Shown: positions 6,835 to 16,498, counted from the first letter of the stretch. The stretch is DNA of 64,000 nucleotides from CALAEC01 sp050692915 (GCA_050692915.1 JBOGVU010000001.1:1-64000), one strand, 5' to 3'. The notes: a model not told the origin generated them from the letters alone. Numbers and translations: made by a program.

Positions 6835-8817
6835 TCAGACGAGCTGGGCGGCAAGGTCCGCGGGCTCGGTGACCGGGCGCCGGCAGACGAACCGCTCGCA
6901 CACGTAGGCCGCGGGCCGGCCGTCGACAGGGTCGCGGCCGTGGAGGAGAGGGACCGCTTTCGCCGCGTCGGCGTCGCCCGGAGCCGAGGCCGCCAGCACC
7001 GTGTTCGGCAGGTACCGGCCCCACACCTCGGCCACCAGCGCGCTCGTGGCCGGGTCCTCCGGCTCGCCGACGATCGCCACCTCGCTCGACGGCCCCAGGT
7101 ACAGGTCGAGGGCCCCGAGGGCATGCGCAAGGCCGCTCGGGGCGCGAGGCATCATGTCTCGGACCAGCCGGAGCGCGGCCACCGCGGCTCGCTCGTACCC
7201 GGCCTCCCCGGTGAGGAGGGCCAGCCGCAGCAGCACGTCGGCCGCTGCCGAGTTCCCCGAGGGCACCGCGGTGTCGAACAGGTCCTTCGGCCGGATCACC
7301 AGCTGCTCCGCGTCCCGGCCGGTCTGGAAGAAGCCGCCGGCCTCGTCGGCGAACAGCAGGAGGATCGCGTCGGCCAGGCTCCTGGCTTCCTCGAACCAGC
7401 GCACCTCGAACGTCGTCTCGTACAGGTCGAGGCACGCCGCCGCCAGCAGCCCGTGGTCGTCGAGGTACGCGGGGCCGCTGGTCCGCCCATCGCGCCACGA
7501 CCGGAGCAGTCGGCCGTCCTCCCGCCGGAGCGCGGACAGCACGAAGTCGGCCGCCGCCGCGGCGGCATCCACGTAGTGAGACGCGCCGAGGACCCGCCCG
7601 GTTTCCGCAAGGGCCGAGATGGCCAGCCCGTTCCACCCGGCCAGGATCTTTTCGTCGGTGGCGGGGTGCACCCGCCGATCGCGAACCTCCAGGAGCCTTC
7701 GGAGGGAATCCTGGGGCACCTCCGCCTCTCCCGAGGGCCGCCACAGCACGTTCCGCCCTTCCCAGTTGCCCTCCGGCCCGGCGCCGAGGGCCTCGGCGAC
7801 TTCCCGGCCCACCTCCCGCACGAGCTCGTCCCAGCCCCACACGAAGAACCGGCCCTCCTGGCCCTCGGAGTCGGCGTCCTGCGAGGAGAAGAACCCGGCG
7901 TCGGGGTGCCGCATCTCCCGCAGGAGGTAGTCGAGCGTCCCCGTGGCGACGTCCCGGTACGGGTCCCGGCCGGTGACCTGCCAGGCGTGGAGGTACAGCC
8001 GGCCCAGCTGGGCGTTGTCGGACAGCATCTTCTCGAAGTGGGGGACCAGCCAGGTCCGATCGACCGCGTACCGGTGGAAGCCGCCACCCACGTGGTCGCG
8101 GATCCCGCCTGCGGCCATCCGGTCCAGCGTTAGCGTGACCATGTCGAGGGCGCCGTCCCATCCCCGGCGGTGGCAGCGGAGGAGGAGCTCCAGGGTGATC
8201 GGCTGGGGGAACTTCGGGGCGCCTCCGAGGCCGCCCCACTCCGGGTCGAACGCCCCCCGCAGGCCGGTCAGGGCCTCCCGGAGCAGGTCCTCGGACAGCG
8301 GGTCCGTGGACGAACCCGGAGACCGGCCGATCGCCTCGATCACCCGCTGGCCCTGCGTGAGGAGGTCCTCCCGACGATCGCGCCACGCCCCGGCCACCGC
8401 GTTCAGGACAGTGGGGAAGCCCGGCATCCCGTGGCGGTCCTCCGGCGGGAAGTACGTGCCGGCGAAGAACGGCCGGCCGTCGGGCGTCAGGAACACGGTC
8501 ATCGGCCACCCGCCATGGCCCGACATGGCCTGGACCGCGTCCATGTAGATCGCGTCGACGTCTGGCCGTTCTTCCCGGTCGACCTTGACGCACACGAACC
8601 GCTCGTTCATCAGCCGGGCGATCTCGGGATCCTCGAACGACTCCCGCTCCATCACGTGGCACCAGTGGCATGCCGCGTAGCCCACCGACAGCAGCACGGG
8701 CCGGTCCTCGTCCCGGGCGCGATCGAACGCCTCCGGGCCCCACTCGAACCAATCCACGGGGTTGTCGGCGTGCTGGAGGAGATAGGGGCTGGTGGCCCCG
8801 GCCAGGCGGTTCGCCAT
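6835..8817 (-). CDS. Thioredoxin-domain/DUF255 protein (YyaL, SSP411 family)
   Basis: 660 residues, the normal length of the YyaL/spermatogenesis-associated protein 20 family. The N-terminal ~170 residues are thioredoxin-like (NPVDWFEWG, then ACHWCHVMERESF with Cys50 and Cys53), and the rest resembles an alpha/alpha barrel of the N-acylglucosamine epimerase type (GGGFHRYAVD, EKMLSDNAQL, KILAGWNGL). The biochemical role of the family is unproven; redox or sugar-related activity is suspected. ATG 8817 is seven bases from a TAGAGT box at 8825-8830. It is convergent with the rhodanese gene. Confidence 0.88.
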   Translation of the reverse strand: MANRLAGATSPYLLQHADNPVDWFEWGPEAFDRARDEDRPVLLSVGYAACHWCHVMERESFEDPEIARLMNERFVCVKVDREERPDVDAIYMDAVQAMSGHGGWPMTVFLTPDGRPFFAGTYFPPEDRHGMPGFPTVLNAVAGAWRDRREDLLTQGQRVIEAIGRSPGSSTDPLSEDLLREALTGLRGAFDPEWGGLGGAPKFPQPITLELLLRCHRRGWDGALDMVTLTLDRMAAGGIRDHVGGGFHRYAVDRTWLVPHFEKMLSDNAQLGRLYLHAWQVTGRDPYRDVATGTLDYLLREMRHPDAGFFSSQDADSEGQEGRFFVWGWDELVREVGREVAEALGAGPEGNWEGRNVLWRPSGEAEVPQDSLRRLLEVRDRRVHPATDEKILAGWNGLAISALAETGRVLGASHYVDAAAAAADFVLSALRREDGRLLRSWRDGRTSGPAYLDDHGLLAAACLDLYETTFEVRWFEEARSLADAILLLFADEAGGFFQTGRDAEQLVIRPKDLFDTAVPSGNSAAADVLLRLALLTGEAGYERAAVAALRLVRDMMPRAPSGLAHALGALDLYLGPSSEVAIVGEPEDPATSALVAEVWGRYLPNTVLAASAPGDADAAKAVPLLHGRDPVDGRPAAYVCERFVCRRPVTEPADLAAQLV

Positions 8818-8824
8818 CCGTCCC

Positions 8825-8853
8825 ACTCTACCGCCGGGCCCCTCCACTACACT
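8825..8853. promoter_or_regulatory. Divergent promoters, YyaL-type gene / 8879 gene
   Basis: Minus: TAGAGT at 8825-8830, seven bases from ATG 8817. Plus: TACACT at 8848-8853, giving a start near 8860 and a short leader with GAGGGGAGG before GTG 8879. Confidence 0.5.
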
Positions 8854-8878
8854 GGGCCCCGCGGAGGGGAGGTGGCCG

Positions 8879-9124
8879 GTGAAGGAGCTTGAGGACAAGT
8901 TGCACGAAGCGGTGGCGGACCTCGAGGTCGTGTCCCAGGGGATGAAGCCGCCGGAGGCCTGGCGGGCGTTCGGGGACCAGACCCTGGAGGGCTTCTGGCA
9001 GTCCTGGCCGGGTGTCCGGGCCTGGGGCGAGTGGCTGTGGACCCTGATCGACAACGAGCGAGGGGACCGGGCCGCCCCGGTGGCCCCCGACGCGGAGCAC
9101 GAGGAAACCGGGGGCGGGGGCTAG
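8879..9124 (+). CDS. Small acidic hypothetical protein
   Basis: 81 residues, unrecognised. It is amphipathic and Trp-rich (AWRAFGDQTLEGFWQSW, WGEWLWTLIDNERGD) with a Gly-rich end; no signal peptide or membrane helix. The start is GTG 8879, preceded by GAGGGGAGG at optimal distance; upstream in-frame codons run into the divergent promoter. It ends 7 bp before the stress-protein/ABC1-kinase gene, so the two are probably cotranscribed and may work together. Function unknown. Confidence 0.65.
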   Translation: MKELEDKLHEAVADLEVVSQGMKPPEAWRAFGDQTLEGFWQSWPGVRAWGEWLWTLIDNERGDRAAPVAPDAEHEETGGGG

Positions 9125-9131
9125 CGCCTCG

Positions 9132-11186
9132 TTGGTCCAGAAGGTCCTCGTCGCCACCGACCAGAGCGAGAGCGCGGGCCACGCGGTCCGGTGGGCCGCC
9201 GATATGGCGGCGCGCTTCTCCGCCGAGCTGATCCTGCTCCAGGTCGTCCCTCCGTCCACCGATGGCCCCGCGGACCACGAGCACACCGTGGACTCGCTCC
9301 GGGCGATGGCCGACGAGCTGGCCGGCCCCCGGGGGCGGGCCCGGGTCGTGGTCGATGCCGACCCAGCCCGGGGCATCGTGCAGGCGTGTGACGACCTCGC
9401 GGTGGACGTATGCGTGGTGGGCAACGTCGGGATGAGCGGGCGCACCACGTTCCTGCTGGGCAACGTCCCAAATCGCGTCTCGCACAACGCCCGGTGCACG
9501 GTGATCATCGTCAACACCGCCCGCCCGGTGGTGACGGGGGAGCGGAAGCGCGCCGGCGTCATCCCGGTCATGCCGCACGTGGCGGAGGAGGAGGGACTCC
9601 AGATCGAGGGTCGGCTCCTGGGCCGGGCCGCGCGCATCGGCCGGGTCCTGGCCCGCGAGGGGTTCCAGGACGTGTTCGCCGGCTCGCGCACCGACGACGA
9701 GGACGCCGTGCGGGCCCGCGCTCGCCGGCTGCGGGCGGCCATGGAGGAGCTCGGGCCGACCTTCGCCAAGATGGGCCAGATCCTGTCGACCCGGCCCGAC
9801 CTCCTGCCCGTGCCTTTCATCGAGGAGCTCTCCACGCTTCAGGATCGGGTCCCGTCCATGACCGAGCAGGAGGTGGTGAAGGTCATGGAAGAGGAGCTGG
9901 GCGTGCCGTGGGAGGACGTGTTCGAGTCGATCGATCCCGTGCCCATGGCCGCCGGGACGATCGCCCAGGTGCATCGGGCCACGCTGACGGACGGCGAGCG
10001 CGTGGTGGCCAAGGTCCAGCGTCCGTCCGCTCGCAAGGACATCATGTCGGATCTCGGCCTGCTGGAGCTCTTCGCCGAGAAGACCTCGGGTCGCGAGGCC
10101 TTCCAGCAGGTGATCGACCTGCCCACGATCGTGGAGCACCTCTCCGACTCGCTGAAACGCGAGCTGGACTTCCGGCAGGAGGCCGAGAACCTCGAGCGGA
10201 TGCACGGCGTGCTGGGGCCCTTCTCCCGTCTGGAGGTCCCCCGTGTCTACGCGGAGCTCTCCACCGACCGGCTGCTGGTCATGGAGGAGATCCAGGGGAT
10301 CCCCATCCGAGACGCACCCGAGGGCGATGCCCGGACGGAGGCGGCCCGACAGCTCCTGGAGTCGTACTACCAGCAGATCCTGGCCGACGGCTTCTTCCAC
10401 GCCGACCCGCACCCCGGGAACATGATGTGGTGGCACGAGACGATCTACCTCCTCGATCTCGGGATGGTCGGGGAGGTCGATCCGGAGACCCGCCAGCTGA
10501 TGCTGCTGCTGCTGATGGCGTTCTGGCGGGAGGACGTGGACTTCCTTTCCGACGTGGTCCTCATGCTCGCCGGCGAGGACGACCGGGCCGACCTCGACGT
10601 GGACGCATTCCGGCAGGAGGTCGGCGGGCTGATGATCCGGCACAGGGGCGTGGCCGTCCGAGAGCTGGAGCTGGGGCCGATCCTCCAGGAGATCACCGAG
10701 ATGTCGATCCGCCACGGTGTGCGGCTTCCCGCCTCCCTGGCCCTCACCGGGAAGGCCCTGGCCCAGATGCAGCTCGCGGTGGGGGAGCTGGACCCGACGC
10801 TCGACCCCCTGTCGGTGGTGGGCGGGTTCGTCATGCGCGGTTTCATGGCACGGCTCCGGGAGCGGCTCGACCCCAAGTGGGTGTTCTACGAGGGCCAGAA
10901 GCTGCGGACCCGGCTGGTGCGGCTGGTCGAGGCGATCGAGCGGCTGGCGGGGGCTCGTCCCGGGCCGAAGCTCCAGGTCCATTTCAAGGGGACGGAGAAC
11001 CTCGAGCACCAGATCCGCCGGGCCGGGCGCCGGGTGTCCCTCGGGCTGATCTCCGGCGGTGCGTTGGTGGGGGCGGCCGTGGCCGCGCTGGGGACCCTGC
11101 CCGGCTGGGTTCCCGGGGTCCTCGGCGGGCTCGGCGGGGCGCTGGCCCTGGGACTAGTGGTCGACGTCCTGCGGCGCGGCCGATAG
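9132..11186 (+). CDS. Universal stress protein fused to ABC1/UbiB-type atypical kinase
   Basis: 684 residues. Residues ~1-132 are a UspA domain (VQKVLVATDQSESA at the start; nucleotide-loop region GNVGMSGRTTFLLGNV). Residues ~155-600 are an ABC1/AarF kinase-like domain with all signatures: KMGQ (213-216), Ala-rich loop PMAAGTIAQVH, AKVQRP with the ATP lysine, HADPHPGN (423-430) and YLLDLGM in place of DFG. Two C-terminal transmembrane helices follow, as in UbiB/COQ8. ABC1 proteins support quinone or lipid metabolism and have ATPase activity; the Usp domain could add nucleotide sensing (inference). The TTG start at 9132 follows the 81-aa gene by 7 bp. The end overlaps the convergent 11154 gene by 33 bp. 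Confidence 0.87.
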   Translation: MVQKVLVATDQSESAGHAVRWAADMAARFSAELILLQVVPPSTDGPADHEHTVDSLRAMADELAGPRGRARVVVDADPARGIVQACDDLAVDVCVVGNVGMSGRTTFLLGNVPNRVSHNARCTVIIVNTARPVVTGERKRAGVIPVMPHVAEEEGLQIEGRLLGRAARIGRVLAREGFQDVFAGSRTDDEDAVRARARRLRAAMEELGPTFAKMGQILSTRPDLLPVPFIEELSTLQDRVPSMTEQEVVKVMEEELGVPWEDVFESIDPVPMAAGTIAQVHRATLTDGERVVAKVQRPSARKDIMSDLGLLELFAEKTSGREAFQQVIDLPTIVEHLSDSLKRELDFRQEAENLERMHGVLGPFSRLEVPRVYAELSTDRLLVMEEIQGIPIRDAPEGDARTEAARQLLESYYQQILADGFFHADPHPGNMMWWHETIYLLDLGMVGEVDPETRQLMLLLLMAFWREDVDFLSDVVLMLAGEDDRADLDVDAFRQEVGGLMIRHRGVAVRELELGPILQEITEMSIRHGVRLPASLALTGKALAQMQLAVGELDPTLDPLSVVGGFVMRGFMARLRERLDPKWVFYEGQKLRTRLVRLVEAIERLAGARPGPKLQVHFKGTENLEHQIRRAGRRVSLGLISGGALVGAAVAALGTLPGWVPGVLGGLGGALALGLVVDVLRRGR

Positions 11187-11342
11187 CTCGGCGTCGTTCG
11201 CCGTGGCCGGGCGGGGCTCCTCGCCCCGGCGACGGATGGCTTTCAGGAGCCGGCGCTCCACGACCACGGCCACCAGCGTCATGATCGCCCCGAGCGCGGC
11301 GCGCTCGAGCCAGATCGTCACGCGCTTGCTCCGCTCGCCCAT
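11154..11342 (-). CDS. Small single-pass membrane protein
   Basis: 62 residues: a basic N terminus (MGERSKRVTIWLE), one hydrophobic segment (about 14-30), then a basic stretch and an acidic tail. Unrecognised. It lies just downstream of the GH94 gene on the same strand (17 bp gap) and could be its last operon member. The 3' end overlaps the kinase fusion gene by 33 bp. Coding probability is moderate. Confidence 0.5.
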   Translation of the reverse strand: MGERSKRVTIWLERAALGAIMTLVAVVVERRLLKAIRRRGEEPRPATANDAELSAAPQDVDH

Positions 11343-11359
11343 CGGCTCATCGTAGCGGG

Positions 11360-13813
11360 TCAGGGCCGGACGGCCGCCTCGACCTTGACGGTCGCCCCAT
11401 CCGGGGCCGGCCGCACCAGGGTCCCCTCGACCGAGTCCCCGTCGACGACGAGCGAGGCCACCCGCCCCCGGACGCCCCGCGGCTTCCGGACCTCGATGCG
11501 GTAGGTCGCGCCCCGGAACCGCCGCACGGCCGTGAACCCCTCCCAGTCCGAGGGGAGGCAAGGGTCGATGCGGAGGCCGTCGTGCTCAGGCCGGACCCCG
11601 AGGATCCACTGTGTGATCGCCACGTAGTTCCACGCGGCGGTGCCGGTGAGCCAGGAGTTCTTGGCCTCGCCGTGGGTCGGCGCATCCTTCCCGGCGATCA
11701 TCTGGGCGTACACGTACGGCTCGCAGCGGTGGACGTCTCCGATCGTCTCCCGGGCCGAGGGGTTGATGCGGAGGTAGTAGTCGAAGGCCCGGTCGCCGTT
11801 CCCCACCAGGGTCTCCGCGATCATGATCCACGGGTTGGTGTGGCAGAAGACGCCGGCGTTTTCCTTGTAGCCGGGCGGGTACGAGGTGATCTCGCCGAGC
11901 TCCACCCGGTACCGCGTGTAGGCGGGTTGGAGGAGGACGATGCCGTGCGGGGTGGCCAGGTGCTCCTCCACCGAAGCGAGGGCTCGCTCCGCTCTGCCGT
12001 CGTCGAGGCCGATGCCGCCGATCACGCAGATGCCCTGGGGCTCGATGAAGATCCGCCCCTCTTCGTTCTCGGTCGAGCCGATGACCGCGCCTGCGTGATC
12101 GTAGGCTCGACGGAACCACCCGCCGTCCCAGCCATGGTCCCGGACCGCCGAGATCATCCGGGCCCGGGCCTCCCGGGTCGCCTCCGCGTCACCGGCTCGG
12201 CCGTGACGCTCGGCAAGGGCGGCCAGCTCCTCGGCCGCGGCGGCGAACAGGCCCGCGATGAACACGGACTCGGCCACGCCGCCCTCCACGTTCTCCACCG
12301 TCTGGAACGACTCGCCCGGGGTCTCCGAGAACGCGTTCAGGTTGAGGCAGTCGTTCCAGTCCGCCCGCCCGATCAAGGGGAGGCCGTGCGGCCCGAGGCG
12401 GTCGAGCGTGTACCCGATGGCGCGCTGGAGGTGCTCGTACAACGGCGACTCCGACCCCGGCTCGTTGTCGTAGGGAACGGATTCGTCGAGGATCCCCCCG
12501 TCGCCGGTCTCCTTCACGTACGCCGCCACCGCGAGGATCAGCCACAGGGGGTCGTCGTTGAACCCAGAGCCGATGTCGTCGTTCCCTCGCTTCGTTAACG
12601 GCTGGTACTGGTGGTAGGCCCCGCCCGAGGGGAGCTGGGTGGCTGCGAGGTCGAGGATCCGCTGCCGGGCCCGGCCCGGGACCATGTGGACGAACCCGAG
12701 GAGGTCCTGGCTGGAGTCCCGGAAGCCGATGCCCCTCCCGATGCCGGACTCGAACAGCGACGCCGAGCGGGACAGGTTGAACGTGACCATGTTCTGGTAC
12801 GGGTTCCACACGTTGACCAAGCGATCGGCGTGCTCGTTCCGCGTGCCCACCTGAAAGATCTCCAGCAGGTCCGACCACGAAGCGCGAACCTCGCCGAGGG
12901 CCGCCTCCACCTCCTCGGCCCGGGTGAAGCGCTCGATGACCGGGCGGACCTCGGCCGTGCGGATCGCCTGCGACCCGGGCGGGTCGAACTTCTGGTCCGG
13001 GGGGTTCTCCGTGTACCCGAGCAGCAGGACCACCTCGGCGGTCTCGCCCGGCCCCAGGATCCGGTCGATCTGGAGGGCACCGCACGGGGCCCAGCCGTGG
13101 GCGATCGAGCTCCCCGAGCTTCCCTCCTCCACCGCCACCGGACGGTCCCACCCACGGTACGGCCCCAGGAACGCGTCCCGCTGGGTCTCGAACCCCGCGA
13201 CCTCGGCCGAGCAGCCGAAATAGGCGAGGTGGGTGCGCCGCTCCCGGTACTCGGTCCGGTGAAAGATGACTCCGTCCACCACCTCGACCTCGCCGGTCGA
13301 GTAGTTGCGCTGGAAGTTCGTGGCATCGTCCCAGGCGTCCCACAGACAGAACTCGACGGCGCCGAACAGCGAGAGCTGCGCCGGGTCGGGGCGCTCGTTC
13401 CTCAGGCGGACCCGCCAGACCTCCAGGGTCTGGCCCATCGGCACGAAGAAGAGCGACTCGCACCGGATCCCCTCGTGGCGCGAGCCGATCACCGTGTACC
13501 CGAGTCCGTGCCGGCACTCGTAGTCCTCGAGGTCGGTTCGCCACGGCTGCCACGTCGGGGACCATGACCGCCCGCTACGAGCGTCGCGGACGTACAGGAA
13601 GCGACCGCCCACGTCGAGGGGCGCGTTGTTGTACCGGTACCGGATCAGCCGCCGGAACCGGGCGTCCCGGTAGAAGGCGTAGCCGGCGGCCGTGTTCGTG
13701 ATGATCCCGAAGAACTCCTCGTTCCCGAGGTAGTTGATCCACGGCAGCGGAGTGTCCGGCCGCGTGATCACGTACTCGCGGGCGGCGTCGTCGAACCTGC
13801 CGAACCGGGTCAC
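11360..13813 (-). CDS. GH94 disaccharide phosphorylase, cellobiose phosphorylase-like
   Basis: 817 residues, the usual length of cellobiose phosphorylases. The N-terminal FGRFDDAAREYVITRPDTPL and PWINYLGNEEFFG are diagnostic; the catalytic general acid lies in GRADWNDCLNLN, and the C-terminal ENAGVFCHTNPW contains the phosphate-site His. It should phosphorolyse a beta-linked disaccharide in the cytoplasm, giving glucose 1-phosphate plus a free sugar. Cellobiose is the best guess; other GH94 substrates (laminaribiose, cellobionate) are possible. The GTG start overlaps the stop codon of the upstream membrane gene (GTGA), so translation is coupled. It is the downstream end of the sugar-uptake operon. 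Confidence 0.88.
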   Translation of the reverse strand: MTRFGRFDDAAREYVITRPDTPLPWINYLGNEEFFGIITNTAAGYAFYRDARFRRLIRYRYNNAPLDVGGRFLYVRDARSGRSWSPTWQPWRTDLEDYECRHGLGYTVIGSRHEGIRCESLFFVPMGQTLEVWRVRLRNERPDPAQLSLFGAVEFCLWDAWDDATNFQRNYSTGEVEVVDGVIFHRTEYRERRTHLAYFGCSAEVAGFETQRDAFLGPYRGWDRPVAVEEGSSGSSIAHGWAPCGALQIDRILGPGETAEVVLLLGYTENPPDQKFDPPGSQAIRTAEVRPVIERFTRAEEVEAALGEVRASWSDLLEIFQVGTRNEHADRLVNVWNPYQNMVTFNLSRSASLFESGIGRGIGFRDSSQDLLGFVHMVPGRARQRILDLAATQLPSGGAYHQYQPLTKRGNDDIGSGFNDDPLWLILAVAAYVKETGDGGILDESVPYDNEPGSESPLYEHLQRAIGYTLDRLGPHGLPLIGRADWNDCLNLNAFSETPGESFQTVENVEGGVAESVFIAGLFAAAAEELAALAERHGRAGDAEATREARARMISAVRDHGWDGGWFRRAYDHAGAVIGSTENEEGRIFIEPQGICVIGGIGLDDGRAERALASVEEHLATPHGIVLLQPAYTRYRVELGEITSYPPGYKENAGVFCHTNPWIMIAETLVGNGDRAFDYYLRINPSARETIGDVHRCEPYVYAQMIAGKDAPTHGEAKNSWLTGTAAWNYVAITQWILGVRPEHDGLRIDPCLPSDWEGFTAVRRFRGATYRIEVRKPRGVRGRVASLVVDGDSVEGTLVRPAPDGATVKVEAAVRP

Positions 13814-14376
13814 CGGTCGGCGACTTCGCGCCGACGCTCGGACAGGTGGTCGGCCACCCCGATGGCGGTGAAGGGGAGGGCCGGTGCGAGCAGCAGCGCC
13901 GGGGCGAAAGCGACGCGGAGGAGCACGAATACGAAGGCGGACACCGCCAGGACCGCGAGCGCCCTGGACTTCCAGTCGTGGCCCAGGTCGGAGCGCAGGG
14001 CGGCGATCCCGCCCGCGCCGACACCCGCCACGAGCCCGGTGACCGCATCCGCGGCCAGGGCGGAGATGGGGATGCCCACCAGCAGGGCCAGCCCCATGGC
14101 CCGGAGCACCGCGCCGGGCGCTCGGGGGTGCTCCGAGAGGAACGCCAGGACCATGAACACGAACGGGATGAGGGCGAGCCCGAACGCGATGAGCGGCGCG
14201 GCGTTGGGGCCGCCGCTCCCGGTGGCCGCCGCGGAGACCAGGCCGTTCAGCATGAACCAGTAGCCGGGGATCAGCAGGAGCGTGGCCAGGGTGATGGCTC
14301 GCCACTTCTTCCGAGGGTGGAGCGGGGTCATGCCGGCCGGAGCCGTGCTCCGCCGGACCGCGCGCCCCGTGGCCAC
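13810..14376 (-). CDS. Small polytopic membrane protein in the sugar operon
   Basis: 188 residues with about five hydrophobic helices (starting ATLLLIPGYWFMLNGLV) and a charged end. Unrecognised. It sits between the MalG-type permease and the GH94 gene, with a GTGA overlap into GH94, so it is translated with them. The GTG at 14376 or ATG at 14331 could start it; the 15 extra residues are unremarkable. It could be an accessory transporter or membrane-stress component; no function is assigned. Confidence 0.7.
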   Translation of the reverse strand: MATGRAVRRSTAPAGMTPLHPRKKWRAITLATLLLIPGYWFMLNGLVSAAATGSGGPNAAPLIAFGLALIPFVFMVLAFLSEHPRAPGAVLRAMGLALLVGIPISALAADAVTGLVAGVGAGGIAALRSDLGHDWKSRALAVLAVSAFVFVLLRVAFAPALLLAPALPFTAIGVADHLSERRREVADR

Positions 14377-14383
14377 CGCCGGA

Positions 14384-15328
14384 TCAGCCCTTGACGGCGC
14401 CGGCGGTGAGGCCCCGCACGAAGTACCGCTGGAGCGAGAAGAACACGACCAGCGGGAGGGACATCGAGATGAACGCCGCCGCCGTCAGGAGGTGCCAGTT
14501 CTCGCCGCGTGCCCCGACCAGGTTGGCCAGGGCCACGGTGAGGACCTGGTTCTCCCGCGTCCCCCCCAGGAACACCAGAGCGACGAGGAGGTCGTTCCAC
14601 ACCCACAGGAACTGGAAGATGCCGAAGGCGGCCAGGGCCGGGACGGACAGCGGGACGATCAGCCGCCAGAAGATCGTGAAGTGGTCGGCCCCGTCCATCT
14701 TCGCCGACTCGATGATCGAGGACGGCAGCGCCCCGATGTAGTTCCGGAGGAGGTAGATGGCCAGAGACAGGCCGAAGCCCGTGTGCGCCAGCCACACCCC
14801 CAAGAAGGTCCCGGCCAGATCGAGGTCGGGGAACACCATGAGCCTTCCGATCTGGGCCCCGCCCACATAGAGACGAAGGATCGGGATCAGGGCCATCTGG
14901 AGCGGGACAACCAGCAGCCCCACCACGGCCACGAAGAGGAAGTACCGGCCCCGGAACTCCATCCAGGAGAAGGCGTAGGCGGCGAAGGCGGCGATCGTGA
15001 TCGGGATCACGGTCGAGGGGATGGCCACGGCCAGGCTGTTCAGGAAGGCGTTGCCGAAGCCGCCCGCGTCGAGGGCGAGCCGGTAGTTCTCCACCGTCCA
15101 CGCTCCGGCCTCGAAGGGTTGAACCAGCGCGGTCCACCATCCGGTCGTGTCGGCGAGCTGCTCGGGGCGGAGCGACGTGACCAGGACGCCGGCGGTGGGG
15201 ATCATCCAGAGGACCACCACGACGAGGATGGTGATCCGGACGAACCAACCGCCCCCCTTCGACTCGAGCGGCCTGGACTTGCCCGTGCCCTCCAGCGGCT
15301 GGGACACCGGAGGAGCGGCCGCGCTCAT
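14384..15328 (-). CDS. Sugar ABC transporter permease, MalG type
   Basis: 314 residues with six predicted helices after a ~27-residue cytoplasmic N terminus. The EAA loop reads IIESAKMDGADHFTIFWRLI, the standard contact for the ATPase coupling helix. It pairs with the MalF-type permease just upstream: its ATG overlaps that gene's stop (ATGA at 15325-15328). The complex would import an oligosaccharide supplied by the lipoprotein receptor at 16555. Confidence 0.92.
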   Translation of the reverse strand: MSAAAPPVSQPLEGTGKSRPLESKGGGWFVRITILVVVVLWMIPTAGVLVTSLRPEQLADTTGWWTALVQPFEAGAWTVENYRLALDAGGFGNAFLNSLAVAIPSTVIPITIAAFAAYAFSWMEFRGRYFLFVAVVGLLVVPLQMALIPILRLYVGGAQIGRLMVFPDLDLAGTFLGVWLAHTGFGLSLAIYLLRNYIGALPSSIIESAKMDGADHFTIFWRLIVPLSVPALAAFGIFQFLWVWNDLLVALVFLGGTRENQVLTVALANLVGARGENWHLLTAAAFISMSLPLVVFFSLQRYFVRGLTAGAVKG

Positions 15329-16470
15329 CGGGTCTCCTCCTGCTCGCGGAACCTCCGGATGTTCCAGATCATGATGGGGATGATCACCACGAAGAGCACG
15401 ACCGCGATCGCGGCCCCCCGGCCGTCGTGGCCGCTGATGAAGAACCATCGGATCATGCGCTCGGCGATCACCTCGGTCCCGAAGTTCCCTCCTGTCATCA
15501 CGAAGATGATGTCGAAGACCTTCAGTGAGTTGATGACCGTGTACGTGGCCACCACCACGATCGTGGGCAGAATCGTCGGGATGATGATGCTCCGGAAGAC
15601 CTGGAGCTCGGAGGCCCCGTCGATCCGGGCCGCCTCGATGATCTCGTCGGGGATGGACTTGATCGCGGCCGACAGAACCACCATCGAGAACCCGGTCTGC
15701 ATCCACACCAGGATCACCATCAGCAGCAGGTTGTTCCACGGCTGAACATCGATCCACGAGACCGGCTCCTGACCGAGCCCGAGCATGATCCCGTTCAGCA
15801 GCCCGATGTTGCTCCCGAACCCCTCGGGCCGGAAGCTGTAGACCAGCCGCCACGTGACCGAGGCGCCCGCGAAGGAGATGGCCATCGGGAGGAAGATCAT
15901 CGACTTGGCCACGGCCTCCCCGCGCCGCAGCCGGTCGGCCAGCGTGGCGAACGCCAGGCCGATGCCCACGGTCACCAGCGGCACCAGGATCACCCAGCCC
16001 GCCGTGTTCCGGATGGCCCGAAGCATGGCGTCGTCGGTGAACACGAACGAGAAGTTCTCGAGCCCGACGAAGCTCTCGCCCTGGGCGTCCTTGAGGCTCA
16101 GCAGGATCGTGTTGACGACCGGATAGATCAGGAACACGCTGAGGATGACCAGGGCTGGCCCGACGAAGATGTACGGACGGACGCCCTCCCGGTAGCGCGC
16201 GGGCAGCAGGTCGACGACCCGGTTCATCGCCCAGTACAGGATGAACACCCCGACGACGCCGACGAGGATGGCCACGCCGACCACCATGATCCGGTTGGCC
16301 TGCGCGTCCCGGAGGTAGTCGAACGTGAGCCACAGGAGGAGGAAGCCGGTTACCGGGATGGCCAGGGCCCCGGCCACCCGGAGAAGCGCCACCCACAGGC
16401 CCCGGGCCGGCGGGGCCTCGGGTGCGGCCAGGACCGGCGCGCCGCCCGGAGGCGGATCGGTGGTGGTCAC
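15325..16470 (-). CDS. Sugar ABC transporter permease, MalF type
   Basis: 381 residues, longer at the N terminus than MalG, with two extra helices before the conserved six (MalF-like). The EAA motif is IIEAARIDGASELQVFRSII. The GTG start at 16470 lies about 85 bp after the receptor gene, with a strong hairpin in between that could lower its expression relative to the receptor. Translation is coupled to the MalG-type gene. Confidence 0.92.
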   Translation of the reverse strand: MTTTDPPPGGAPVLAAPEAPPARGLWVALLRVAGALAIPVTGFLLLWLTFDYLRDAQANRIMVVGVAILVGVVGVFILYWAMNRVVDLLPARYREGVRPYIFVGPALVILSVFLIYPVVNTILLSLKDAQGESFVGLENFSFVFTDDAMLRAIRNTAGWVILVPLVTVGIGLAFATLADRLRRGEAVAKSMIFLPMAISFAGASVTWRLVYSFRPEGFGSNIGLLNGIMLGLGQEPVSWIDVQPWNNLLLMVILVWMQTGFSMVVLSAAIKSIPDEIIEAARIDGASELQVFRSIIIPTILPTIVVVATYTVINSLKVFDIIFVMTGGNFGTEVIAERMIRWFFISGHDGRGAAIAVVLFVVIIPIMIWNIRRFREQEETR

Positions 16471-16498
16471 CCTGGCCCGATCCCCCTTTCGAGGAGCG

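Noticed and set aside
11360..13813. Cyclic beta-1,2-glucan synthase for the GH94-domain gene
   Set aside because: Those proteins are over 2500 residues with a glycosyltransferase domain; this one is 817 residues with cellobiose phosphorylase N-terminal motifs.
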